A DNA stretch of 64,000 bases from JADFOI01 sp965218935 (GCA_965218935.1 CBDCMH010000007.1:1-64000), one strand, 5' to 3'. Positions 8,788 to 17,627 are shown, counted from the first letter of the stretch. Made by a program: numbers and translations. Notes: a model not told the origin generated them from the sequence alone.

Positions 8788-9153
8788 GTGCATAAGCAGT
8801 CATATGGCAATGCAATGAATAGCACGAACAGGGAGCGTTACTCTATTTTTTATGGTTCGCATGTCCTACTGGCGGCATGGATCGGGGGAGTGCTGAACAT
8901 CATGGTCGTCGTTGCATATTCCTTTGGAGTGTTTTTTGACGCCCTAATGCAGGAGTTTAGCTGGAGTCGATGGGAAACATCATTGGCATTTTCACTGTTT
9001 CTCCTAGCTGCAACAATCATTTTGCCAGTTGTGGGCTATTTGACGGACCTCATAGGAGCCCGTCGGATAATAATGACATCCGTATTGATCTTTGGGCTTT
9101 GTCTGACTCCCGAGAAGGAAGTGATGAGCACAGTTATTGCATTGGGCGGTTAG
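8788..9153 (+). pseudogene. MFS transporter, N-terminal remnant
   Basis: 121 codons from GTG 8788 (AAGGA seven bases upstream). About three membrane segments are visible (HVLLAAWIGGVLNIMVVVAY; TSLAFSLFLLAATIILPVVG; IIMTSVLIFGLCL) with the loop-2 signature YLTDLIGARR. The 12-helix fold stops after helix 3 and is joined to an unrelated tail (TPEKEVMSTVIALGG). Very likely the stub of the importer for this cluster after a deletion, so the pathway has probably lost its own uptake system. Confidence 0.75.
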
Positions 9154-9208
9154 AGGTTATACGCCCTCAAGACGTTTTTGCAAGTGTGATAGTAGGAGGT
9201 AACTCCCG

Positions 9209-9994
9209 ATGGGCAACAATCTATTGACAGTTTTATTGCAAGAGCTTAACGATGGACGACTAGAGGTGATTGACCTGACAAAACCTCTTGAGCCAGCGAC
9301 GCCTGTGATTGTCCTCCCTCCGCAATTTGCTGATGCTCCCGCATTTTCAATCGAGACCCTATGTCGCTACGATGAGAAGGGTCCCAATTGGTATTGGAAT
9401 GTGATACGCTTCGGCGAACACACTGGGACGCACTTCGATGCTCCCATACATTGGGTCACAGGAAGAGACCTTCCCCAAAACTCTTGTGACAAGATTCCCC
9501 CAAGACAGTTCATCGGGCCAGCTTGCGTGATTGATGTTGTGGCTGAGGCGGCCTCTTCGGCGGATTACATGCTGTATCCCGAACAAATCAAGGCTTGGGA
9601 AAACGAGCATTCTCGTATCCCACAAGGCGCTTGGGTACTGATGGGGACTGACTGGAGCAAGAAAAGGAGTGCCGAGGACTTTCTAAACATCGATGAAAGT
9701 GGGGCTCACTGTCCTGGTTTTCACAAGTCTGCAGTGGAATTCCTCGTTCATGAACGGGATATTCTTGGTGTGGGTGTCGAAACGGTAGGGATTGATCCGG
9801 GTCAGGCTGACAAATTTGATCCACCTTTCCCAAATCATGCAACGATACTCGGAGCCGGGAAGTTTGGGCTTGCAAGTCTCAGCAACCTCGACAAATTACC
9901 ACCCGTTGGTGCCGTCATTTTCGCTGCGCCCCTAAAGATAGTCCAGGGAAGCGGGAGTCCTGTACGGGCCTTTGCACTGGTTTCTCAACAGTGA
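9209..9994 (+). CDS. Cyclase-family / kynurenine formamidase-like metal hydrolase
   Basis: 261 aa. The cyclase motif HxGTHxDxPxH appears as EHTGTHFDAPIHW (residues about 71-83), giving the metal-binding His/Asp set; the partner region VGVETVGIDPG follows. Known members hydrolyse N-formylkynurenine, isatin or cyclic amides. AGGAGGT sits nine bases before the ATG. Last intact gene of the 5090-9994 cluster. Likely role: amide or ring hydrolysis in the same catabolic route; substrate not readable. Confidence 0.88.
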   Translation: MGNNLLTVLLQELNDGRLEVIDLTKPLEPATPVIVLPPQFADAPAFSIETLCRYDEKGPNWYWNVIRFGEHTGTHFDAPIHWVTGRDLPQNSCDKIPPRQFIGPACVIDVVAEAASSADYMLYPEQIKAWENEHSRIPQGAWVLMGTDWSKKRSAEDFLNIDESGAHCPGFHKSAVEFLVHERDILGVGVETVGIDPGQADKFDPPFPNHATILGAGKFGLASLSNLDKLPPVGAVIFAAPLKIVQGSGSPVRAFALVSQQ

Positions 9995-10065
9995 AAGTGA
10001 GTTTTCAGCTATAATCAGGTTCTTGGTACTTTTTCGGTGGTTGTCAAATTCTATGCTCTGCCTTC

Positions 10066-10263
10066 TCACCGATTTACAAGCTTGGGGCTCAACCGGATCC
10101 GCTTGCCCTCGTGGCGAAGCAGATAGGCCCCATAGCAGCGGTTGTATCCCGTCATCTGGGTAAACTCCGTCAGCACTTCCCCCTTCACCTTCTTGCCCTT
10201 CTTCCGGTAGCGGGGGGCAAAGCTTTTGATCAATACACGCTTTTCTGCCATCGTTAACCTCAT
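10066..10263 (-). pseudogene. Transposase N-terminal fragment (rve-type IS)
   Basis: 65 codons from ATG 10263, with GGAGG six bases upstream. The sequence MRLTMAEKRVLIKSFAPRY, then TEFTQMTGYNRCYGAYLLRH, matches the start of the transposase whose C-terminal part lies at 55.8 kb; the two overlap by about 35 residues. It ends after SPKLV where foreign sequence begins. No catalytic residues remain. Confidence 0.8.
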
Positions 10264-10382
10264 TGGTGCCCTCCATTCCTTCATGGAGGACACTTCTATT
10301 CCCCTGCTCAGGGCCAGGCAATTTCGAATAGATTTTTTAATGAGGCAACGTATCCATTTCGAATAGATTTTTGATGAGGCAA
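10066..10382 (-). mobile_element. 5' half of an rve-type IS with repeated terminal motif
   Basis: Contains the start of a transposase (10066-10263) plus its upstream end, where the motif AATAGATTTTTNATGAGGCAA occurs twice (about 10321-10348 and 10356-10382). The same motif occurs twice at the opposite end of the 3' half at 55744-57040. The IS breaks off at about 10080 inside the transposase gene. Confidence 0.75.
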
Positions 10383-10773
10383 TTCGGAGTCTTGTCTGCT
10401 ATCGTGGGATAGCGGAAAATCGACAACTGTACCCAAGACTGCAGAGAGTGCATTCAACTCCGAGCTGGCGAATAGTTCTGCGGAGGAAACATCCGCACTG
10501 GCCAGACCGGATCGGGGTGGAACAGACAAACGTCTTCAGCGGAGCACCCGGGCTTCAGCCTGACATTATTGTCCGCTATCCGGACGGCCTCACAGCGCCC
10601 TGGGCTATCGTCCTCCGGCACCGGAGGCCTTTCTGCCTAGGGCGTAGGTTGGAAATTCATCACCGCGGGCTGGACTCCACATGGTTCTGGCTTTAACTTA
10701 GAGGGTGGTACCACTCCTGGGGACAGATCAGGCTCGTGGTTCCGCGGCGTGTAGGTGAAAGGCGAAGTGCATC
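10383..10773 (+). pseudogene. Mostly non-coding; possible nuclease/methylase N-terminal fragment at 10448-10696
   Basis: One frame (about 10450-10600) reads like a conserved segment, RRKHPHWPDRIGVEQTNVF followed by SGAPGLQPDIIVRYPDG. The PDIIVR part resembles a PD-(D/E)xK-type strand found at the start of some DNA methylase or nuclease proteins, but the frame decays after it and no second motif is present. I cannot assign it. The rest of the stretch shows no gene. Confidence 0.25.
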
Positions 10774-11538
10774 ATGCCTGACGAGTCATATTTGGACGAG
10801 CGCTACTTCGTGGACGGGTATGTTTACAACTGTCCGTTTTGCAACCGTCGTCACGTAGCGTACACCGTCACCGATCGCTTGTCGTTCGATTGGGCTGAGA
10901 CCAAGGAGTGCTACGTCTACATTGTGAATTGTAACTCGTGCGCCCATAGGTCAATGCACCTGTCTTTTACCGATGTGGAAACGCAGAGCATAGGAGTAAG
11001 GGCCGGTAGACAAATACGTAGATTTGATTTTGACAATGTTCAGAGGCCTGATGATCTGTTCTTCTATTCTGTTCCGACGTCATTCTTTGTTCTCGACAAC
11101 CGCATACCTCGTATCCTTCGCGATCTTCTCACCGAGGCCGAGGGTTCGCTGAAGAGCAACTATCTAACTGGTGCATCTGCCTGTGCTCGTAAGATCGTAT
11201 ACGAGCTGACAAGGCTCGAGGAGACTAGTGGGAACAATTACGAAGACCGCATTAAGTCTCTGAAGGAAAAGCACCCTGAAGTAGAGCAAACCTATTTTGA
11301 TACACTTCTAACAATACAACAAGTTACAAGCTCAAAGGTTCACGAGAATGCGTACGATGGATGGGAATCGAATCATTTGCGAGTACTCCTTGCGTCTCTT
11401 CGAAAGGTCCTTCATGAACTTTATGTTGCGCCTGCGTTGCGGGCCGACGGGAGACGGGAGATAGAAGACCTTAAGAAAAAACTGCTTGAGGACGGCGCCT
11501 CGACGTCTGTGCAAGGAACAAGTGCACCGCAAAGCTGA
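10774..11538 (+). CDS. DUF4145-domain protein with N-terminal zinc ribbon
   Basis: 254 aa, apparently intact. The N-terminus carries a zinc-ribbon pattern (CPFCNRR at residues about 20-26 and CNSC near 51-54). The C-terminal two thirds match DUF4145: an all-helical domain with PRILRDLLTEAEGSLKSNY, ACARKIVYELTRLE and a final amphipathic helix. DUF4145 is found alone or fused to restriction and helicase proteins in defence and mobile regions; its biochemical role is unknown. It stands alone between IS remnants, so it is probably cargo of a lost element. Confidence 0.75.
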   Translation: MPDESYLDERYFVDGYVYNCPFCNRRHVAYTVTDRLSFDWAETKECYVYIVNCNSCAHRSMHLSFTDVETQSIGVRAGRQIRRFDFDNVQRPDDLFFYSVPTSFFVLDNRIPRILRDLLTEAEGSLKSNYLTGASACARKIVYELTRLEETSGNNYEDRIKSLKEKHPEVEQTYFDTLLTIQQVTSSKVHENAYDGWESNHLRVLLASLRKVLHELYVAPALRADGRREIEDLKKKLLEDGASTSVQGTSAPQS

Positions 11539-11549
11539 AGGAACCCTCG

Positions 11550-11790
11550 ATGGGCCGTGGCCGGAGTTTACAGCTCAGGCGATCCGGGACTGGCTCAAGG
11601 CCGTTGGTGTCAGGCACTATACATCGGGCCTGGCAGTCCTTGGGAGAACGGCTACATGGAGAGTTTTAACGGAAAGCTCAGGGATGAGCTGCTCAACCGG
11701 GAGATGTTTGAAACCCTGAGGGAAGTCCAGGCACTGATCGAAAGATGGAGAAGAAAGTATATAACCAACGGCGGCCTCCTTTCGCTTTGA
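11550..11790 (+). pseudogene. IS3-family OrfB, C-terminal fragment (different IS from the 1-kb copy)
   Basis: Frames between 11550 and 11790 give GPWPEFTAQAIRDWLKAVGV, then GSPWENGYMESFNGKLRDEL with the catalytic Glu of the DDE set, then LIERWRRKY. A frameshift near 11620 and another near 11761 separate these blocks. This is the IS2/IS407-like branch. It stops 28 bp before the intact IS at 11819. Confidence 0.85.
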
Positions 11791-11818
11791 CCATGACCAG
11801 CATCGGTAAGGTTAACTA

Positions 11819-13482
11819 GTTCCCATCCGGAAACTGGGGTTTTCAAACCGGTATTTTATTGAATAGTAATAAGTTAGCCTATCACAGCACTCTGAAAGAC
11901 ACCCTCTTTTGCTTGGCTATCGGGAGGAGTTCTTTGCCGCTCCGCAAAGGCACGTTAAGGCGACACCTCACCCTGCAAGATGGCGTGGGGAAGTGAGCAA
12001 ACAGGGAGAAGTTATACAAGGAGTCGTGCCAGCACGACCAGGTTGTAGCTGACGACCGAAAGGTGCACGTAGCGCTGAAAGCGAGACCAACCTTTCCAGA
12101 GACAGCGAGTGAGACCAAAGACCCGTTTGGCGGTGGAGATACAACCTTCAATGCCGGCTCGGAATCGCCTCAGCTGTTTGTAGACCCAACTGGATCGGAC
12201 CATATCCTGGATCTTCAATCCGCATTTCTTGGCAAAGGCCACGTCCTGAACTCCCTGATTCTTGGCCCACTTGAGATTGTCTGAAGAGGCAAAGCCCCCA
12301 TCGAAACTGGCCTGGCGGGGATAACGACCGTATTGCCGACATTGATGCTGCAATAAGGGCTTGACCTGCTGGCTGTCGGCCGGATTGCCGTTCATCAGAA
12401 CCGCATCCAGGATCAGCGAGGATTTGCCTACGGTCAGATAAAGCTTATGGCCAAAGAGGCTCTCGCGGGAGCCTTTTTCGATAATGTCGGTGTGTTCTTC
12501 AAAGATGGAGACGATCTTTTCGGTGGCCGGGACCTTCTGGCCCAGGATCACCCGACGCTGGGTTTGTTGGATCACTCGCCCCATTAGATTCAGATTGTGG
12601 GCCAACGCTTCGGCCAGGACCTGGCTGATGGGGTCCTGCCACCGCGGTGCCTGCTCCAGTGCCAGGGTGCCGTAACCCAGGGTCCTGCCAGCGATCTTCA
12701 AGAGATCCCGATAATGCTTTTTGCGCTTCTCGCCCCGACTGTTTCGGATGTTCAAACAACGTTTTTTGGCACCTCGGCAATGATCCACAAAAGAGAGGGA
12801 CTCCTGCTGGTTGAGCCGTTTTAAAAGGCGGGTCACGACCCGAATGGAATCGTAAAGCAATTGGCTATCGAGGGGATGGCGGATGTTGCTTTGGACTCCG
12901 GTGGCATCCACTCGAATCTTACGCCCTTTCTCCAAACCTTTCTCATCAGCCCAACTGACCAGCACCCGATTGACGGCCTGCCAAGTGGAGGCTTCAATCC
13001 GCGAGATGTTCTCCTGCAAGGTGGATTTGCTGGGGGTGACCCTATAGGGGAGCCGGCAGAAGGTGCGAAAACTCTGCGAGTCGGTCAGGTGAAAAGCCAG
13101 CTTTTCGTAGGAGAACTGGTGGGTTTGTTTGATCAGAGCACAACGTAGGACCTGCTCGGCCGTCATGCCCCGGGCTCCGTTCTTGGAGCTGACTTTGTCA
13201 CACAGATCGTATAAAACCAGATCGGAGATCGATGGATTTTGATCCAGGATCTTGGAGATCGATTCCAGTTCCCGGGCCAGGCGATGATCGGGCCAGGAAG
13301 GGGAAAGAGGGAGTTGATTTTCTCGGTTCTTACGCATTTTCGGGCTCCTGGTTTTGTTTTAAGTCGTTTGTTTTTATTGTTTTACACCAAATAACTTATC
13401 AAACGACCCTGACAAAATCAGAGCTCGAAAATGCGTACTTACCCTTTTATTTCCAACTATTTACAGTCTTCCGGATGGGAAC
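11819..13482 (-). mobile_element. ISNCY-like element, complete, with target duplication
   Basis: Terminal inverted repeats start GTTCCCATCCGGAA at 11819 and at the complement of 13482. TAACTA flanks the element directly on both sides (11813-11818 and 13483-13488), a 6-bp target duplication. Total 1664 bp with one transposase gene. It lies just beyond an older IS3 fragment. Confidence 0.88.
12012..13337 (-). CDS. ISNCY-family transposase
   Basis: 441 aa, intact. N-terminal DUF772-like helical region (residues about 50-140: RGMTAEQVLRCALIKQ, then SYEKLAFHLTDSQSFRTF), then the DDE core with Asp in KIRVDATGVQSNI, the ISNCY marker LLYDSIRVVTRLL, a second Asp in ASFDGGFAS and a C-terminal Glu in RFRAGIEGCISTAKR. 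The full length and perfect ends make it the best candidate for an active element here. Confidence 0.88.
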   Translation of the reverse strand: MRKNRENQLPLSPSWPDHRLARELESISKILDQNPSISDLVLYDLCDKVSSKNGARGMTAEQVLRCALIKQTHQFSYEKLAFHLTDSQSFRTFCRLPYRVTPSKSTLQENISRIEASTWQAVNRVLVSWADEKGLEKGRKIRVDATGVQSNIRHPLDSQLLYDSIRVVTRLLKRLNQQESLSFVDHCRGAKKRCLNIRNSRGEKRKKHYRDLLKIAGRTLGYGTLALEQAPRWQDPISQVLAEALAHNLNLMGRVIQQTQRRVILGQKVPATEKIVSIFEEHTDIIEKGSRESLFGHKLYLTVGKSSLILDAVLMNGNPADSQQVKPLLQHQCRQYGRYPRQASFDGGFASSDNLKWAKNQGVQDVAFAKKCGLKIQDMVRSSWVYKQLRRFRAGIEGCISTAKRVFGLTRCLWKGWSRFQRYVHLSVVSYNLVVLARLLV

Positions 13483-13600
13483 TAACTAGTCCTTACGCCC
13501 CGGAGCCGTGGAATACTATCAACTCCTTACGCGGGTCCGTTGGTTTCCCCTCATTCATGGGCGAAGGGGAAACACATCAAACCAGCTAAAGAAACAGAAA

Positions 13601-14061
13601 ATGAATCAAATCCAAACCCTTATCGACACCGTCCGCAAAGCGATCACGAGCAACAGCCCGCACGACACAATCCTTGCCGCGGGAATCGCGGCGATCCCGG
13701 TTTTGATCGTGTGCCTCATCATCAATCGGCTTCGCCATCCTGACCGGAGCTTCCTTGCAGCGGTCGGCGTTTCGTTGTTGGTTTTTTTCCTGGTGCCGAC
13801 CGTATCAGGCGGCGCGGCGCTCCTTTGGGTCCGCACCGGAGGCGCGGGCGGGCAAGCTATCGGAGTCGGGATCGTCCTTCACATCCTTAGCTTCTGGGTG
13901 TTTAGCCGGTGGTTGCGGTCGGCTCCCCGATCCGCACGACGCCCAGGGCGCTTGCCAGCAACCCGGATGAACTCGCGGAGCTTCGGGATGAAGTTGCACG
14001 GCTTCGGGTCGAACGGATGAACCGCGGCCAGATGATGAAACCCTCTGAATCCCACCTTTAA
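13601..14061 (+). pseudogene. Small membrane protein of unknown function, probably frameshifted
   Basis: From ATG 13601 the protein has three membrane helices (AAGIAAIPVLIVCLIINRL; AVGVSLLVFFLVPTVSGGAA; GVGIVLHILSFWVFSRW). Near 13915-13960 the good frame seems to shift: the first frame turns Arg/Pro-rich, while another gives a convincing coiled-coil tail (ELAELRDEVARLRVERMNRG) ending at TAA 14061. I do not recognise the family. The surrounding toxin-antitoxin genes suggest it came with a mobile element. Confidence 0.45.
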
Positions 14062-14184
14062 ACATGTCGGTTTGAAGTACACCTGTGCACCGAGATTGAT
14101 GACGTTCTGGTTGGCGGCGCGCTTGTACTCGATGCTCCAAGTGTAGCCCTTGACTACACGATAACTTTAAGCTATATCTTTTCT

Positions 14185-14439
14185 GTGAAAGAAATTGCCT
14201 ACAGCCGCACGGCCCAGAAGGCCCTGACACGGATGCCTCGCAATTGGGCGGAACGGATCATGGAGAAGATCAAGGCCTATGCGGAAGACCCGGAATCCCA
14301 AGCCAATAACATCACGGGGCTGAAAGGCTCTGACGGTTTGTCACGACTTCGGGTAGGCGACTGGCGCATCATTATGCGCTCTGGAGTCGTGCTGCACGTT
14401 CTCGACGTAACCATCCGAGGAAGCGCCTACAAGGAGTGA
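14185..14439 (+). CDS. RelE/ParE-superfamily toxin
   Basis: 84 aa. It has the RelE-like pattern KEIAYSRTAQKALTRMP, LKGSDGLSRLRVGDWRIIMR and a final hydrophobic strand (VLHVLDVTIRG). RelE toxins cut mRNA on the ribosome; ParE toxins hit gyrase. The fold does not distinguish them here. It is followed at once by an HTH antitoxin gene (stop at 14439, next ATG at 14445), the toxin-first order seen in HigBA-like pairs. Confidence 0.88.
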   Translation: MKEIAYSRTAQKALTRMPRNWAERIMEKIKAYAEDPESQANNITGLKGSDGLSRLRVGDWRIIMRSGVVLHVLDVTIRGSAYKE

Positions 14440-14444
14440 GAGCT

Positions 14445-14813
14445 ATGACCAAAATGGTGACGATCCCAAAATCCGAGTATGACCATCTACGCGCCCTGGA
14501 AGAAGACTTAACAGATATTCAGACAGCGCTAACCATTGAGGCCCGGATCACCAGCGGCGAGGAAGAGCTTGTTCCGGCCAGTGTGGTTGAACGTCTCATC
14601 GACGGAGACCCTCCCTTGCGAGTCTGGCGTGAGTTCCGTGATTTATCTCAGGCGGCCCTCGCCCGCGCCGCTGGCGTCAACCGAGTGCAGATCGTCGAGA
14701 TCGAGGCGGATCGTAACAGCGGATCGGTTCACACCCTACGCAAGCTGGCCGATGCTCTTCGGGTTGCCGTGGATGACCTCATCCCTACATCTAACGACGA
14801 GACCCGTGACTGA
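14445..14813 (+). CDS. XRE-type HTH antitoxin
   Basis: 122 aa from ATG 14445, with AAGGAG upstream overlapping the toxin stop. The N-terminal half (PKSEYDHLRALEEDLTDIQ) is a Phd/RelB-like dimerisation and toxin-binding segment. The C-terminal half is a Cro/C1 helix-turn-helix (WREFRDLSQAALARAAGVNR, then RKLADALRVAVDDLI). It neutralises the preceding RelE-like toxin and probably represses the operon. Confidence 0.87.
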   Translation: MTKMVTIPKSEYDHLRALEEDLTDIQTALTIEARITSGEEELVPASVVERLIDGDPPLRVWREFRDLSQAALARAAGVNRVQIVEIEADRNSGSVHTLRKLADALRVAVDDLIPTSNDETRD

Positions 14814-15195
14814 GGCCTCGAATAGAGAGCACCTCGCCTCTGAGGGTGTCGGGTTGAAGTATACCCTGGCCTAACGTCAGGGACGGTGCGCTGAGGCGTC
14901 AGTATAGGGTTATAAATTGGATTGATGGACACATCCCGTCCAGGGTTATAGAGTTCTTCCTGACAGACTGGATGCACGGTCACCGCATTGGCTAGGTCCG
15001 GGTGAGCAGCTTCAACCAGAACCCGGGGCATTGTCACGTTAATCGAAGGCAGACCGAATTTGCTGCTCGTCCTGGAGCCCAAGTCATTGAAAATAGAATC
15101 GTGACCAAAAGCCCGTCACCACGATTTCGCTGTAAAATGCAATTAAAGTGACAATGCCCGCAATACACCGGTCCGACCGTGGAGAAGAGGAACGA

Positions 15196-16002
15196 ATGAT
15201 GACAATCCCCAATGAGCCCGAACAGTTGGCTGGTGCCTGGACGCGTCTGTATCGCGCAAAAGAGAATTACGATGCCCTTACAGAGGAGGTCACGAAGTTC
15301 CTGTATGAATACGTGAAGGGGATGGTCAGGGGGTGGAATCCTGAAACCGGGGGCTTCGTTTTGCAACTTCGGCATCCCAGAGAGAGCATAATGACTGGAA
15401 GGCCACAAGCCTTGGTTGTAGATATTGTAGAGGATGTGCGTGCTGCACTCGACTACATGGTCTTTGAATTGTCTGCACTGAGCACGCCGAACTTGAATGA
15501 AAAGACACCACAATTTGTCATTGCCGACACGAAGGATGATTTCGACCGGCAGAGCAAAAGCAGGCTGCGCTACTTGACTGATGAACAAAAAACAGAATTC
15601 ATTGAAAAATTACAACCTTTTAATGGAAATCATGTGTTGAGTCTATTGCGTGACATAGCAGGCCAAGGCAAACATAGGCGCTTGCTATCGGTACGGGACA
15701 ATTCCGGCTGGGATATCTATATGGCGGACGCCACAAAAAGGGAGGAATACAAGGACTGCTTTATGTATCCGATGGAAAAGGGCCGTGCCTTTTTCGCAAG
15801 ACCAAAATCCTGTAGCATCATTTTATTGGAAAAGTACGATGCGATGGGGATACTGAAAGCGATAGCCGAGCACATAGGGGATATCGTCCTGTTATCTCAC
15901 TGTTTCTTTGAAGGCCGCCCGTTCAAGATGAGCATCGTACCATCCACAGCGTCGGAGGAATGCAGCGCTCACGTTGATCCTCCGCCAAGTCCATGTGCTT
16001 GA
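15196..16002 (+). CDS. Hypothetical protein, about 268 aa
   Basis: I do not recognise the family. Start 15196 (ATGATG) is chosen for the upstream GAGGAA; an in-frame GTG lies at 15148. The protein is soluble and mixed alpha/beta, with an N-terminal helical stretch (AGAWTRLYRAKENYDALTEE), a central strand-rich part with a possible helical bundle (VEDVRAALDYMVFELSAL) and a C-terminal helix (ILKAIAEHIGDIVLLS). No membrane segment or signal peptide. It lies between two toxin-antitoxin pairs, so cargo of the same lost element is likely. The last residues may be altered because the frame runs into unrelated sequence. Confidence 0.6.
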   Translation: MMTIPNEPEQLAGAWTRLYRAKENYDALTEEVTKFLYEYVKGMVRGWNPETGGFVLQLRHPRESIMTGRPQALVVDIVEDVRAALDYMVFELSALSTPNLNEKTPQFVIADTKDDFDRQSKSRLRYLTDEQKTEFIEKLQPFNGNHVLSLLRDIAGQGKHRRLLSVRDNSGWDIYMADATKREEYKDCFMYPMEKGRAFFARPKSCSIILLEKYDAMGILKAIAEHIGDIVLLSHCFFEGRPFKMSIVPSTASEECSAHVDPPPSPCA

Positions 16003-16074
16003 GGTCGGCGAAATCCATCTCTCCTGTACGCGTGATGTTGTTCAGCGGCAGCACTGGCCAAGCCACCAGACAGG

Positions 16075-16404
16075 TCAGCCCGGGTTCGTCATGACCGCTG
16101 CTCCACCTTGCCTCGCGTCGACATGGAGTGTGACCCGTAGACCGCCGTCAAGGGCAGCGAGCATCTTCATCAGCCGATCCAGCGTAAACCGCCCCAGGTC
16201 CGCGTTGCGAATGCGCGAGAAATCCGCTGCGGCGAAGCAGGTCTGCGCAGCGGCCTTGCGTACCGAAAGCCCGCGGTCGTCCAGCGCCGCGATGATCCGG
16301 GCCGCCAGAATCGCCTTGGCCTGTTTCAGGTCCGCATGCGGATCGTCGAGGTCACGAAACACATTGCCGCTTCCCTCAATCAGTTCGAAGTCGCTTTCGT
16401 TCAT
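16075..16404 (-). CDS. HigA-like XRE-family antitoxin
   Basis: 109 aa from ATG 16404, which overlaps the toxin stop in an ATGA junction (16401-16404). Helix-turn-helix region about residues 30-90: AKAILAARIIAALDDRGLS, VRKAAAQTCFAAADFSRIRN and RLMKMLAALDGGLRVTLHV, typical of COG5606 antitoxins paired with Gp49-like toxins. A longer reading frame upstream exists but would bury the start inside the toxin gene. Confidence 0.87.
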   Translation of the reverse strand: MNESDFELIEGSGNVFRDLDDPHADLKQAKAILAARIIAALDDRGLSVRKAAAQTCFAAADFSRIRNADLGRFTLDRLMKMLAALDGGLRVTLHVDARQGGAAVMTNPG

Positions 16405-16766
16405 GGCAACAGCTCCCTCTTCAGTCGCCCCAGCCGGGACCTGACCAGATCGATCTCGGCCTTCGGGGTTTTGATCCCTGTCTTCGATTTTTTCTTGAAC
16501 GCATGGATCACCCAAAATTGTCCAGCCAGTTCGGTCACGTAGACGACCCGCCAAGCATCGGTCCGGTACCGCACAGCAATCTCCATGACACCCGACCCGA
16601 GACTCTTCAGCGGCTTCACGATATCCGCCTTGCCGCCTTCGGCCGCAATCGTCAGTGCCGTGTTGACGCGGTCCCGCACGGCCGCAGGGAACGTCTCAAA
16701 GACCTTTCGTGCTGCCCTGATCCAACCGATAGGCCTCGTTTCATGGTTCATATCGTATGTTGTCAT
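16401..16766 (-). CDS. HigB/Gp49-like toxin (RelE superfamily)
   Basis: 121 aa. Matches the phage-derived Gp49-like (DUF891, COG4679) type: VRDRVNTALTIAAEGGKADI, VKPLKSLGSGVMEIAVRYRT, WRVVYVTELAGQFWVIHAFK and the basic KKKSKTGIKTPKAEIDL. These are ribosome-dependent mRNA interferases. Toxin-first operon with the HTH antitoxin overlapping by 4 bp. Confidence 0.88.
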   Translation of the reverse strand: MTTYDMNHETRPIGWIRAARKVFETFPAAVRDRVNTALTIAAEGGKADIVKPLKSLGSGVMEIAVRYRTDAWRVVYVTELAGQFWVIHAFKKKSKTGIKTPKAEIDLVRSRLGRLKRELLP

Positions 16767-17627
16767 TGATGACTACACATGTCAAGCAAGTCCTCCGGGG
16801 GAATACGACACATTGCGTTCACGTTCAGGAAACGGTTGCCGCCATGCGTACAGGACATAGGCGTGCCTGCACCAGTGACCAGACCGAGGTTTTGTACCAA
16901 TCGTTGTAGTGAGTTTACATGACAGCCTGTGGTTGTGAAACTAGTTTTGGGGGAGGGAATGGATTACAGGCCCCCGGCTCGACAAAACGCGTCCTTACGA
17001 CGAGGCGGGCTATTGCAACTCGAAAACCAATAGGGCAACAACGTGCTGCGCAGTCCGTAGAGCATGGCCGTGACAGCGACTAACGTCAAAAAACCGTCAG
17101 AAAACTCGCCCCTCAAGCGAGTCTGAAGGGAAACCCGGCAGAGGTCGGGTCATGTATTTTCGTCTCACTTCCAAACAGCTTACCGGGATTAAAGAAGAGG
17201 CGGGTGTTCCGTCGTAGTTGGAAGCGTCCGCCGTCTCAGGGTAGGCTGTGCAACCCATGATAAAAAAACCATCACCGCTTCATCCGGCCAGCAGGATGTA
17301 GCCGACAACGAGTGCGGCGAGCGCGAGGCCCTGGAAACGGTCGTTGTTCGTTTCTGTTCCCTGTGGCTTTATTTTCCCATACCGCAATCGGGCCACGGCA
17401 CACGGGTTGTCGTTGGAACGCAACCCGGCCTGACTTTTCGTTCTCGATCTTGACTTCTTGCTCGACCAGGTGGCGGTCGGGAGCTGCTTCGTCGGCACGT
17501 CCGGGACGGGACTACCGGTTCGGCTACAGCTTCGGTTATGACCGAGAACGCGGCCGCCAACGGCTCGGGACAACCCCATAGTTTACATCCGTTTTGTTGA
17601 CATCAATTTTGTTGTATAAAATCACTG
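16767..17627. other. 860-bp gap without a supported gene; two small hairpins
   Basis: No reading frame here shows family features. Two hairpins lie close together: CTCGC/GCGAG (17105-17109 with 17117-17121, 7-nt loop) and ACCCG/CGGGT (17133-17137 with 17146-17150, 8-nt loop). A minus-strand frame ending at 17280 finishes with a hydrophobic stretch (GLALAALVVGYILLAG) but has no credible start. Confidence 0.4.

Noticed and set aside
13501..13600. Start of the small membrane protein upstream of 13601
   Set aside because: The frame is open from 13508 but the extra 31 codons are polar, without conservation signs, and cross into DNA next to the IS border.
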